DNA from: Bacteroidota bacterium
Lineage (GTDB): Bacteria > Bacteroidota > Bacteroidia > NORP154
Length of the DNA stretch: 61,369 nucleotides
Direction: 5' to 3'
Assembly (NCBI GenBank): GCA_022572355.1
Contig: JACZWC010000025.1
Location: 1 to 61,369 of the forward strand
How positions within the stretch are numbered: position 1 is the stretch's first letter; every line of letters starts with the position of its first letter. The position numbers were made by a program, and so were the translations under genes. The notes under the pieces are model-generated. The model searched no databases. It was not told the DNA's origin and worked only from the letters and a program-made list of their open reading frames with translations. Below are positions 18,839-27,404 of this stretch, in pieces.

Positions 18839-18895
18839 AAAGATGTCCTCAGCCATCCTTCTCTTATTTTTTAAAGCAGGGTATACATCTGGTAT

Positions 18896-18940
18896 TACAG
18901 TGTTTTAACTCATCAAAAAAAGGGTGTTTCCACTCTTGTT
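18896..18940. promoter_or_regulatory. 50-bp palindrome family, copy 5 (weak left arm)
   Basis: Good right arm GGGTGTTTCCACTCTTG (18922-18938); the left arm is reduced to ACAGTGTTTTAACTC around 18897. About 130 bp upstream of the plus-strand chimeric T9SS gene. Confidence 0.5.
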
Positions 18941-19068
18941 TTGTATAGTCGTTATTACGAACTTTATTTTTTAATCTTATAATAGTTTGGACTTAATGCA
19001 AGTTCATACTGAGCTAAAATAATCGACTTTTTTCAATATTTAATCATAAAATAGAGAGGAAACTAAAA

Positions 19069-20178
19069 ATGAAAAAATTAATTTTTACAGCCATATCGAA
19101 ATTATCAATACACAAACGCTTCCGCTTACTGGTCCCACTCTCGGTGATGCTAGGACTCGTCGGCAGCGCATGGGGTCAGAGCCCCGGCCAGCGTGACTTC
19201 GATGTCGTATCATTGAGCGGCTTCGACCAGTTGGACCAGAGCGCATCCGGCACCAGTAACGGAGTCGGCTGGAAGATCTGCGATACGTTCTTCAGCAGTT
19301 GCTGCGGGGCCAACATCAACGGCACCTTCGACGGCTTTAACACGTTCAACTTCGCCCCGCCGGTTGCGGGCGAGGATGTCTTGCACGTCGGCGGACAGGA
19401 CTTAACTATAATCTTCGACCAGCCCGTCGGCAGCATCGTCTTCTATTTGCGGGAGGACGGTGGGATCGCGTCCTTCGACTTCATCCTGACGCCCATCGTC
19501 ATCTCAGGCGGCGGTAACCTCAACATCGTCGGCACCCGGATCTTTCCAAACACTTCTGGTGGTGCCGTGCGCTTCGACAATGTGAACTCCCGGACGATTA
19601 CTGGCGTCCACGGTGCTCTTGACGGGATGAACCTAGCGTTTTACGTCGAGTCCGTCACCCCCGGCCCCACCATCCCGGCTGTCTGCCCCGGCGATGATTG
19701 TGCTGATTTTCCTTGTGGCGAAAAGGGAAATAAAGTACAAGTTTGCCATGTACCTCCAGGCAATTCGGCAAATCAGCATACTATATGCATCAGTCCAAAT
19801 GCAGTTTCTGCCCATTTAGCTCATGGAGATTTCTGCGGACCTTGTACAGGTTTCTCAAATAAAATGGGAACAACAAATGACACCCCTCCTGATGAATATG
19901 AAGTAGAAAAAAGTTCTCTAATGCCAATAACTACCAGTTATGGTTCAGAATGGAAAATTTATCCAAATCCGAGTGATGGTAAATTTACTTTATCTGTGCC
20001 AATAGATAAACTGGTTTCGGTTTATGTTATTGATATTTTAGGCCAAGTTGTCGATCAAAAATTAAATGTTAAGAGTCGCGCACTTAACATTGATATTTCC
20101 AATAAACCCAGCGGAGTTTATTTTGTGAAAGTTGTAACTGGAAATGAGATGATAATTAGGAAGATACTCCATCAATGA
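19069..20178 (+). CDS. Chimeric secreted protein: GC-rich beta-domain head, T9SS type-A tail
   Basis: 369 residues. A signal peptide with a long N-region (cleavage near SAWGQ) leads to a beta-sandwich-like domain (about 40-200: FDQPVGSIVFYLREDGG and similar strands). Next come a CHVPPGNSANQHTICISP / AVSAHLAHGDFCGPC module (about 222-262) and a C-terminal T9SS type-A sorting domain (WKIYPNPSDGKFTLSV, GQVVDQ, KPSGVYFVKVV). DNA from about 19115 to 19695 is much more GC-rich than the rest of the gene and the neighbourhood, and the switch falls at the domain boundary. This suggests an imported exodomain joined to a resident CHxPPGN/T9SS tail. Palindrome copy 5 lies upstream and a hairpin terminator downstream. 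Role unknown; probably a surface or extracellular protein. Confidence 0.88.
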   Translation: MKKLIFTAISKLSIHKRFRLLVPLSVMLGLVGSAWGQSPGQRDFDVVSLSGFDQLDQSASGTSNGVGWKICDTFFSSCCGANINGTFDGFNTFNFAPPVAGEDVLHVGGQDLTIIFDQPVGSIVFYLREDGGIASFDFILTPIVISGGGNLNIVGTRIFPNTSGGAVRFDNVNSRTITGVHGALDGMNLAFYVESVTPGPTIPAVCPGDDCADFPCGEKGNKVQVCHVPPGNSANQHTICISPNAVSAHLAHGDFCGPCTGFSNKMGTTNDTPPDEYEVEKSSLMPITTSYGSEWKIYPNPSDGKFTLSVPIDKLVSVYVIDILGQVVDQKLNVKSRALNIDISNKPSGVYFVKVVTGNEMIIRKILHQ

Positions 20179-20212
20179 TATGTACTGAGCTGTTACCTAA
20201 ACATATAAGGGG

Positions 20213-20266
20213 TTTCAGATCAAAAAGCAGTTTTAGATCCTGATAAAAAGGGTTCGAACTATGCCC
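20213..20266 (+). repeat. TTCGAAC dispersed repeat, copy d (diverged)
   Basis: TTTCAGATCAAAAAGCAG, spacer, AAAAAGGGTTCGAACTATG. The same order of blocks as copies a-c but without TCCCGTCGGG. It lies 35 bp after the stop of the chimeric T9SS gene. Confidence 0.5.
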
Positions 20267-20288
20267 TAAAAGGGGAGCCAATCTTTTT

Positions 20289-20326
20289 AAGCCCTTGAAG
20301 CATAAGCCTTTAGGGGCTTTTTCTTT
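20289..20326 (+). terminator. Rho-independent terminator after the chimeric T9SS gene
   Basis: AAGCCC(T)...AGGGGCTT hairpin followed by TTTCTTT; about 110 bp after the stop at 20178. Confidence 0.65.
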
Positions 20327-20422
20327 GTAAAACCACAGGCAAGCGAGTAAATAACTATAAAATAACGGAAGATCATTTAAGTTACTTGGTACCTCAAGGA
20401 GAAACTTGCAATAAAGCAGTAA

Positions 20423-20563
20423 AGTAAATCAGTTAGCAGTATTGCTATTGAAGGAAAGCTCGTTAACCGGTCTTATCATGATAAGAATGGAGTAAAGCGA
20501 TACATTACTGAAATTGTAGTGAACGAGTTCATGATGCTGGCTCCTAAGCAACAAAGCCAATAA
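20423..20563 (+). pseudogene. ssb: 3' fragment of a single-stranded DNA-binding protein gene
   Basis: The frame ends IAIEGKLVNRSYHDKNG, VKRYITEIVVNEFMMLAPK, QQSQ, stop at 20563. This is the strand-4/strand-5 part and end of a bacterial SSB (canonical EGKL.nRsYeDkdGvkRYiTEIvvneF.ML). The OB-fold N-terminal half is missing; the same frame is blocked by a TAA at 20420. A normal SSB needs about 105-110 residues for the fold. Its terminator (20585-20610) is still attached. Probably a scar of recombination or insertion, with the functional ssb elsewhere. Confidence 0.72.
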
Positions 20564-20584
20564 TTGAGTGGTTCTTTCTATCAT

Positions 20585-20610
20585 AAGCCCTACTTAAAAG
20601 TGTAGGGCTT
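20585..20610. terminator. Hairpin between ssb remnant and minus-strand adhesin
   Basis: AAGCCCTAC, short loop, GTAGGGCTT, then TCTATT on the plus strand and an A-rich mirror on the minus strand. It can serve both the ssb fragment and the adhesin gene that ends at 20615. Confidence 0.75.
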
Positions 20611-20614
20611 TCTA

Positions 20615-23600
20615 TTATAATTTGATGATCTTTTTTCTAAAGAACGTTTCTCCTGATTGTAATTGTAATAAATAGATGCCCGCTGTTAAGTTTGTAATGT
20701 CAATTTGACTGTTATGGGGGGGGCGTACATCTACCAATTCACCCAAAATATTGTAAACGCTAATCCTGGCTGCTTCTTGGGGTAGATTTGCTAATGTGAT
20801 CTGCCCGGTGGTGGGGTTAGGGTAAATGATTAAAGATAGATGATTAGAGATTGTAGATTGATTGGTGCCTGAAACTACATTTACAACTATAGTATCACCA
20901 CTTGTACAACCATTTGCATCCGTAACTTGAACAGAATAACTGCCAGCTGAATCGACAACGATGGATTGACCACTTGCTCCGGTAGACCAGTTATAACTTG
21001 TGAAACCTGCTCCTGCATCAAGTGTTAATGAACAGCCATTACAGATCATAGTGTCTGCACCCAAATCAACAGTTGGTAATGGATTAACTGTTAAGGTAGT
21101 TGCACTTATGCTATCACAACCATTAATGGTTAACAAACTGTCATAATATGTGCCTGCAATGCTCCTGAATAGACCATAGATGGAAATGCTATCGCCATTG
21201 CAGATAGCTATGGCAGGGTCGTTGATACTATATGTTGAGTTGACATCAAGAATGGTTGAATGTGCACTGTCGCAACCATCAGAAGTATTAAGACTGTCAT
21301 AGTAAGTTCCAGCGACACTCCTAAAAATGCCGTAAACAGAAACGCTATCACCATTGCAAATAGCAACTGGTGGATCGCTAATACCGTATATTGGATTTAC
21401 GATAAGAATAGTGGAAATAATGCTATCGCAACCGTTTCCGGTAGTTAAGGTATCGTAATATGTTCCCGAAGTTGTCTGGTAAGTCCCTTCTAACAGTAAG
21501 CTATCGCCAGTGCATATAGTATCTGACAAAGAAGTAGTATAAATTGGACTAACAATCATGTACCCTGTCAATGTTATTGTACTGTCTATCGAACATCCTA
21601 TCGCCGTCAATGTAACATCAAAAACACCGGCTGAATCATATGTAACTGTTGGATTTTGAAGCGTAGTATCTACTGTTGTTCCCCCAGGGAACGACCAACT
21701 GTATCCAATAGCATTAGTAGATGTATTATTGAAAATAACGGAATTTCCTTCACATACACTTGTATTTGAAGTAAAACTTGGAACAGGGGCTAGAGTGCCT
21801 ATTTGAACGGAAACAGTTGTTGAATCTATACATCCGAATATACTTGTTCCAACTACTGTATACGCAGTATCCGTAGGAGGAAAAGCTAACACTGTATCGC
21901 CTGTTGTAGTATCTAATCCTGTTGCGGGTGACCATGCATAACTAACGGCTCCACTTGCGACTAATATCACTGTATCTCCAAAATTACATACGATCCCCGG
22001 AGATGGCACTACCGTGATGATAGGGAGTGAATTTACGGTTAAGGTAGTAGCAACTACACTATCACAGCTATTTACAGATAATAAGGTGTCATAATAAGTT
22101 CCAGGTGTGTTTTGATAACTTCCCTCCAGAAAGATACTGTCATTAGCACAAATAGTATCTGTAGTTGATATGAATAAGAACAACGGCTCATTTATGATCA
22201 ATATACTATCAAACAGTGTACATAAGTTTGAATCTCGTACTGTTATATTATAGGAACCAGCACCTAATCCTGTAAAATTGCCAAATCCTTGATAAGTGCC
22301 CCCACTGTCTATTGAATATTCTAAGGGAGGCGTACCTCCCGAGGCGATAATAGTTATGGTACCGGTAGTATCTCCAAAGCAGTCGGCCACATCCGTATAA
22401 CCCAGTGAATCTATACTTATTGTTGATAGTTCTGTTATCGTTACAATGTCTGATTCTACACAACTATTAGCATCGGTAACCGTTATGCCATAAGTGCCAG
22501 GACACATGCTGTCTTCGGAAAAGGTTGTTGATCCAGTTATCCAGCTATAACTGTAAGGAGGAGTACCTCCTGTAATACAAGTAATTCCCTGACCATCACA
22601 CGCCCCACAAGTAGCATCAATTTTTAAAGTATTAAATAATAAGGTATCCGGTGAACTAATGGTAACCATAAAAGTATCACTGCTACAACCAATAGAATCC
22701 GTAACAATTAGAGTATGTATACCTGCACATAAACCCGTAGCAGTTTGGGTGGTTTGCCCGCTTGGAGACCATGAGTATGTATAAGGTGATGTGCCGCCTG
22801 ATGTTGCTACCGTAGCACTGCCATCACATGATCCAGGACAACTTGTATTTGTTCCTGATGCAGTGCCATTAAGCAGAGCAGGTTCATTAATTATTACTTG
22901 GTCATAAGACATACATCCGGAATTATTATCTACAGAAACGTGATATACGCCAGCGCATAAGCCGGTAGCTGTCGTATCTGTTTGCCCAATGGATACCCAA
23001 GATTCATCAAACCATAAAATATTGCAAGGAGGAGAACTGCAAGAAAAACTAACCGTAGCCGCACCGTCGCAACTTCCATTGCATAACGCACTTGTTGAAC
23101 TTGTAGATAAAACCTCCCCGTCACTTATTGTAACCGTAACATTTTCAGTACAACCAAAAGAATCCGTAACAGCTACAATATAAGCTCCAGTACTTAACCC
23201 CGCGGCAACAGAAGTCGTTTGTGATGCCGGATCGTTCCATAAATAGGTGTATGGTGGTGTTCCGCCAGATGTATAAACTGTAGCAGTTCCATCTGTTGAT
23301 CCACAAGAGGTGGCATCGATGTTACTTGTGCTGTCAATTATCGGAGAAGGCTCAGAAACAGTGCCAAAAGCCTGAGTCCAGCAACCATTAGCATCTTGTA
23401 TTGCAACATCGTAGACGCCTGCACACAATCCTGTTGCAATCTCTGCTGTTTGAATGGGTGAAGTATTCCAAAAATATGTATATGGAAAAACACCTCCAAT
23501 GGGCGTTACCTGTAAAGAACCATCGCAAAATCCATTGCAAAAAGCATTTATACTATCTGTAATAAAAGCAAGTAAAAAAGACGGCTCGGTAAGCAAAGCA

Positions 23601-23938
23601 GTACTTGCAGCCTGACAACCTGTAAGATCATCCACTACGATATTGTAAAAACTGCTACATAAATCAGTAAATAAATTACAGGCCTGAAATGTAGTTCCGT
23701 TATCTGTACTGTACATATATGTACCGGAACCCCCAGAGGCAAATATTTCAATAGTTCCATCACAAAGCCCATTGCAGCTAATATCAGTACTTACAATACT
23801 ATCTATAGAACATTGGGCAAAAGTTACATTTGTATTTAATATTGATACTGTAAATACTAACGCACCCACAAAGACAATGAATCTGTTATATCTCTGGTAA
23901 ATAAAATCGGCTGTTGAGGAAAGTGATTTAAAAGTCAT
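20615..23938 (-). CDS. SprB/PKD-repeat adhesin with T9SS type-A sorting domain
   Basis: 1107 residues. The N-terminal signal is long (MTFKSLSSTADFIYQRYNR..., hydrophobic IVFVGALVFTVSIL, cleavage near TFAQC). About seven SprB-type repeats follow (CNGLCDG, CNGFCDG, CPGSCDG cores, GGTPPYTYxW centres), then four copies of a roughly 45-residue CxGDSxxxxGxY/F...GTYYDSL...GCDS motif interleaved with Ig-like and PKD segments (GYSWSFPGGTTVDTTL). The last 75 residues are a type-A T9SS tail (LIIYPNPTTGQITLANL, SVYNILGELVDV, LTAGIYLLQLQSG). Predicted cell-surface adhesin. It ends 5 bp from a bidirectional hairpin and follows the M43 protease gene by 50 bp, probably in one transcript. Confidence 0.92.
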   Translation of the reverse strand: MTFKSLSSTADFIYQRYNRFIVFVGALVFTVSILNTNVTFAQCSIDSIVSTDISCNGLCDGTIEIFASGGSGTYMYSTDNGTTFQACNLFTDLCSSFYNIVVDDLTGCQAASTALLTEPSFLLAFITDSINAFCNGFCDGSLQVTPIGGVFPYTYFWNTSPIQTAEIATGLCAGVYDVAIQDANGCWTQAFGTVSEPSPIIDSTSNIDATSCGSTDGTATVYTSGGTPPYTYLWNDPASQTTSVAAGLSTGAYIVAVTDSFGCTENVTVTISDGEVLSTSSTSALCNGSCDGAATVSFSCSSPPCNILWFDESWVSIGQTDTTATGLCAGVYHVSVDNNSGCMSYDQVIINEPALLNGTASGTNTSCPGSCDGSATVATSGGTSPYTYSWSPSGQTTQTATGLCAGIHTLIVTDSIGCSSDTFMVTISSPDTLLFNTLKIDATCGACDGQGITCITGGTPPYSYSWITGSTTFSEDSMCPGTYGITVTDANSCVESDIVTITELSTISIDSLGYTDVADCFGDTTGTITIIASGGTPPLEYSIDSGGTYQGFGNFTGLGAGSYNITVRDSNLCTLFDSILIINEPLFLFISTTDTICANDSIFLEGSYQNTPGTYYDTLLSVNSCDSVVATTLTVNSLPIITVVPSPGIVCNFGDTVILVASGAVSYAWSPATGLDTTTGDTVLAFPPTDTAYTVVGTSIFGCIDSTTVSVQIGTLAPVPSFTSNTSVCEGNSVIFNNTSTNAIGYSWSFPGGTTVDTTLQNPTVTYDSAGVFDVTLTAIGCSIDSTITLTGYMIVSPIYTTSLSDTICTGDSLLLEGTYQTTSGTYYDTLTTGNGCDSIISTILIVNPIYGISDPPVAICNGDSVSVYGIFRSVAGTYYDSLNTSDGCDSAHSTILDVNSTYSINDPAIAICNGDSISIYGLFRSIAGTYYDSLLTINGCDSISATTLTVNPLPTVDLGADTMICNGCSLTLDAGAGFTSYNWSTGASGQSIVVDSAGSYSVQVTDANGCTSGDTIVVNVVSGTNQSTISNHLSLIIYPNPTTGQITLANLPQEAARISVYNILGELVDVRPPHNSQIDITNLTAGIYLLQLQSGETFFRKKIIKL

Positions 23939-23988
23939 GGGAGTTTAATTCAGAAAAAAATGCTCTCTTTCAATATCCATCAACACTA

Positions 23989-26900
23989 TTATTTTAAAAC
24001 TATCTTTTTATTTATGACTCCCCGATTTGTTTTTACCTGCAACTGATAAACCCCTTTTGCATTTCTTTGCAAATTGATCTGCCCGTAGTAAGTTCCCTTA
24101 AACCGTGTTAGATTTTTAGAATACACAACCTGGCCAATTACGTTTGTAATCTCAATGTGCATATCCTGTGTCTCAGTTATCTGCATTTCTAAAGTAAACT
24201 GGCCTGTGTTGGGGTTAGGGTATATTTTTAAATTATCTTGCAAATCATTAATTTGAATACCTGTTGTATTGATAACCGTTATATTATTATAAACCGTGTC
24301 AGAACAAACCGTGTTACTGACAATCAATGTAATCGTATAAGTTCCTGTTGTATCGTAAATGTGATTAGGGTTTGCAATTGTATCTGTATTCCCATCTCCG
24401 AAATTCCAATTCCATTGTGAAGCATTGGAACTACTGTCTGTGAATTGAACTGTTTCTAAGAGGGCCAAATCTATGGTGTCTTTACTTTGGGTGAAATTAG
24501 CAGTGAATACAGAACAATCCAATATAACCACAACGGTTGAAGTTGCAGCGGTTGAGCAGGTATCGCTAAAGCCGGTTAGGGTAACCGTATAAATACCCAC
24601 ACTGTCGTAAGTATGCAATGGATTTCGAGCGGTGTCGGTTGTTCCATCTCCAAAATCCCATTCAATAGAATCAGCAGCTGAAACCAGAGAAAAACTGCCG
24701 ATTTGAGTAGTAAACTGTACACTATCTGCTACTGCTAAATTCACGGTATCCGTACTCTGTAAATAGTCAATACTAAGCGGAAAACAATTCCAAATAACCA
24801 CTATCGTTGAAATAATGGAATTTGAACAGGTGTCATTGGTAGTTGTTAACCTTACTATATAAATTCCCTCCTGCCAGTAATTATGTAAGGGATTTTGCAC
24901 TGTATCTGTGGCTCCATCTCCGAAGTCCCAAAACCAGTTTGTAGCATTTACACTCTGGTCTGTAAAAATTACATTTCCTGAAACTGCTAAATCTATTGTA
25001 TCCTTATTTTGGGTAAAGCTGACCGTTAAATTATCACAACCCCATTTGGCTATGTTGTTTACCGTATCTACTCCTGCTATTGTAAAATTACCACCAGCAT
25101 AAAGCTCGTTATTCCAAACAGTCAGATCAAGAACCCACCCATCTGTAGTTGCCAATGGCGCCCATGAGGTTCCATTCCATTTTGCAATACCTGGTGTGTA
25201 TGTGCCGTATAACTCATTGTTCCATATAGCAAAATCGTACATTCCATCACCTGAACCAGCTGCATACCAATTTGTGCCATCCCAAATTGCAACTTTATCA
25301 GCACTTGTTCCCCCAGCAGTATTGAAAATCCCCCCCACAAATAATAAACTATCATACTCAATAAGCCCATAAACTTGAGGGAAAAAGGTCCCATCCACTC
25401 CCGCACCAAGCGGATACCAATTGGTTCCATCAAACCTTGCAATATGTTTTGCGCTTATGCCATTTATGGTATCGAAATCACCTCCGGCATACAACTCATT
25501 GTTATATACAGCTAATACAGGTACAAAATCGTTTGGTGTTGCGACTTGGCTCCAGTTTGCTCCATCCCATTTCATGATTTCGTCAATCCATGTGCTTCCC
25601 TGGATATACGATATGGTTACATATAATTCATTATTCAATACAACCATATCATATACACCAAGACCCCCATTATTAGGAGTTAATCCTGATCCTACGGCAG
25701 ACCAGGTACTGCCATTCCACTTAGCAATATTATGAGCACTCACGCCACCAGCGCTTGTAAAACCCCCACCTACATACAACTCATTGTTATACACTGCCAA
25801 ATCCCACACTGCTGCAATGTTGGAGCCCGTATCTTCTATTTCTGCACCTAAAGCATACCAATTTGCTCCGTCCCATTTTGCAACTCGCCTCGCACTATCT
25901 CCACCAGCGATGCCAAAATAACCGCCCGCATAAAGCTCATTTTGAAATATTGCCAAAGTGTGAACAGTTCCTCCTTCACCGTCACTTTCTGTACCTGATC
26001 CTAAATTACTCCACGTTTGGGTAATTGCAGTAATGTAAATACTCTTAATCATTGTATCACTTCCGGCTGCATTGGTAGCAATAAGGGTTACATCATAAGT
26101 GCCGATGGAATCATAAGTTATTGCAGGGTTTTCAGAAGTATCAGCTGAAGGGTTTCCACCGGTGAAAAACCACTGCCAGGAAGTAGGGATGTTGTAAGAC
26201 CTGTCTGTAAAATATACACTGTCACCATTGATATCGACAAGTACATTATCGACTGAAAAATCAGCGACAGGGATACAAGAAGAAGGGCAAGGATCACAAC
26301 CGGTGTTTTGTAAATTCTGGTAACTCGTTAAATAACGAAATGAATTATTATTCAAATTAGGATCGTTGAAAATATAATTCAGCAATTTTTGCATCCTCAC
26401 TTTTTGGCCTTCAGTGAACATATTTGCACAATTTAAACTGTAATCCATATAATTTTCCACCTGGTCGGGAAGGTCCGGTACATCATTTGTACAGGAATTA
26501 ACCATACCGCAGCCACTGTTAGGAAAAGCAACCGGAGGTGTATCACAAACTCCATCTCCCGTCAAACAATCAGAAGTGCCGCAACCACCTGTGAAAGTGT
26601 GCATCAAATTCAGAAAGTGTCCGGCTTCATGAACAGCTACTCTGCCATTGTATGCACTGTTTCTCCCAACGACGGTGTATTTCAGTTCTACTCCCCAGGA
26701 CTGACCAGCACCTAATCCACCATTTAGTATAGCCTTGCGAATCCATATATTCATATACCTTCTTGTTGAGTCTCCCGAATATTGACCCCATTCTATCACC
26801 GCTCCACCATGATTACATCCCGGCTGGGGAACTGTACAGAGGGATTGGGTACGTGTTATACCAGTTGTAGGATTTCCGTTAGGGTCTATTGTGGCGAGAC

Positions 26901-27270
26901 AAAATTGAATTTCAGTATCCACTCCTGCTCCGTCACCCGGAGTGCCGGGAAGTTTGCGAAAGCTCTCATTCAATATATCTATCTGTTCATAGATAAGTGA
27001 ATCAGGGATGTTCTCAGGTCCGTTATCATGTATGATATGAAAAACTACGGGAATAGTTTTGATCAGATAGCCAGGAGATTTTTGCAGGTATTGGGATGTG
27101 TAAATATTTTTCGCATAAGTTTCAAACTGCTGTAATTCTTTTTTATAGACGGAATCTGTACTTATTAAGTATTGATGTAGGGAATCAGACGTGCATAAGT
27201 TTTGGCAATATGAAATTGCCGAGTAAAATAAACCTATGAACAAGATTATCGTTATTTTTTTACTTAACAT
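23989..27270 (-). CDS. Secreted M43 (pappalysin-type) zinc metalloprotease with PKD domains, T9SS type A
   Basis: 1093 residues, signal peptide MLSKKITIILFIGLFYSAIS. The catalytic domain (about 70-320) has the zinc motif HEAGHFLNLMH (H214, E215, H218, H224), flanked by the family's typical DGVCDTPP and the Met-turn ENYMDYS. A PKD domain (about 345-415) follows. Residues 420-780 form a beta-propeller-like array of WDGANWYALG...NNELYVGGxFxxAGGVSAxxIAKW repeats, then three more PKD domains (WDFGDGxTDTxxNPLHxY) and a type-A T9SS tail (LKIYPNPNTGQFTLEM, GVYQLQVKTNRG). Extracellular proteolysis is expected, with propeller and PKD parts probably binding substrate or matrix. It is likely co-transcribed with the adhesin downstream. 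Confidence 0.94.
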   Translation of the reverse strand: MLSKKITIILFIGLFYSAISYCQNLCTSDSLHQYLISTDSVYKKELQQFETYAKNIYTSQYLQKSPGYLIKTIPVVFHIIHDNGPENIPDSLIYEQIDILNESFRKLPGTPGDGAGVDTEIQFCLATIDPNGNPTTGITRTQSLCTVPQPGCNHGGAVIEWGQYSGDSTRRYMNIWIRKAILNGGLGAGQSWGVELKYTVVGRNSAYNGRVAVHEAGHFLNLMHTFTGGCGTSDCLTGDGVCDTPPVAFPNSGCGMVNSCTNDVPDLPDQVENYMDYSLNCANMFTEGQKVRMQKLLNYIFNDPNLNNNSFRYLTSYQNLQNTGCDPCPSSCIPVADFSVDNVLVDINGDSVYFTDRSYNIPTSWQWFFTGGNPSADTSENPAITYDSIGTYDVTLIATNAAGSDTMIKSIYITAITQTWSNLGSGTESDGEGGTVHTLAIFQNELYAGGYFGIAGGDSARRVAKWDGANWYALGAEIEDTGSNIAAVWDLAVYNNELYVGGGFTSAGGVSAHNIAKWNGSTWSAVGSGLTPNNGGLGVYDMVVLNNELYVTISYIQGSTWIDEIMKWDGANWSQVATPNDFVPVLAVYNNELYAGGDFDTINGISAKHIARFDGTNWYPLGAGVDGTFFPQVYGLIEYDSLLFVGGIFNTAGGTSADKVAIWDGTNWYAAGSGDGMYDFAIWNNELYGTYTPGIAKWNGTSWAPLATTDGWVLDLTVWNNELYAGGNFTIAGVDTVNNIAKWGCDNLTVSFTQNKDTIDLAVSGNVIFTDQSVNATNWFWDFGDGATDTVQNPLHNYWQEGIYIVRLTTTNDTCSNSIISTIVVIWNCFPLSIDYLQSTDTVNLAVADSVQFTTQIGSFSLVSAADSIEWDFGDGTTDTARNPLHTYDSVGIYTVTLTGFSDTCSTAATSTVVVILDCSVFTANFTQSKDTIDLALLETVQFTDSSSNASQWNWNFGDGNTDTIANPNHIYDTTGTYTITLIVSNTVCSDTVYNNITVINTTGIQINDLQDNLKIYPNPNTGQFTLEMQITETQDMHIEITNVIGQVVYSKNLTRFKGTYYGQINLQRNAKGVYQLQVKTNRGVINKKIVLK

Positions 27271-27344
27271 GCCCGTTATACGTTGGGTCAGAATAAATTG
27301 TTAAAGTACACATAAAGGCTTTTTATAAGCAGGGCTAATTAAAA

Positions 27345-27384
27345 AAGAGGGATTATGATTTAATTCTAAATCAAAACACCTCTT
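27345..27384 (-). terminator. Terminator of the parallel-beta T9SS gene
   Basis: On the minus strand AAGAGG, TGATTTA, short loop, TAAATCA, CCTCTTTTTT, starting about 20 nt after the stop at 27405. It separates this gene from the M43 gene downstream. Confidence 0.7.
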
Positions 27385-27404
27385 CTTTAGTTTTTAAAAG
27401 TTGG

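Noticed and set aside
9888..20266. Integron attC sites
   Set aside because: The repeats have paired stems and lie between unrelated genes, but they lack the RYYYAAC/GTTRRRY core pair and no integron integrase is visible.
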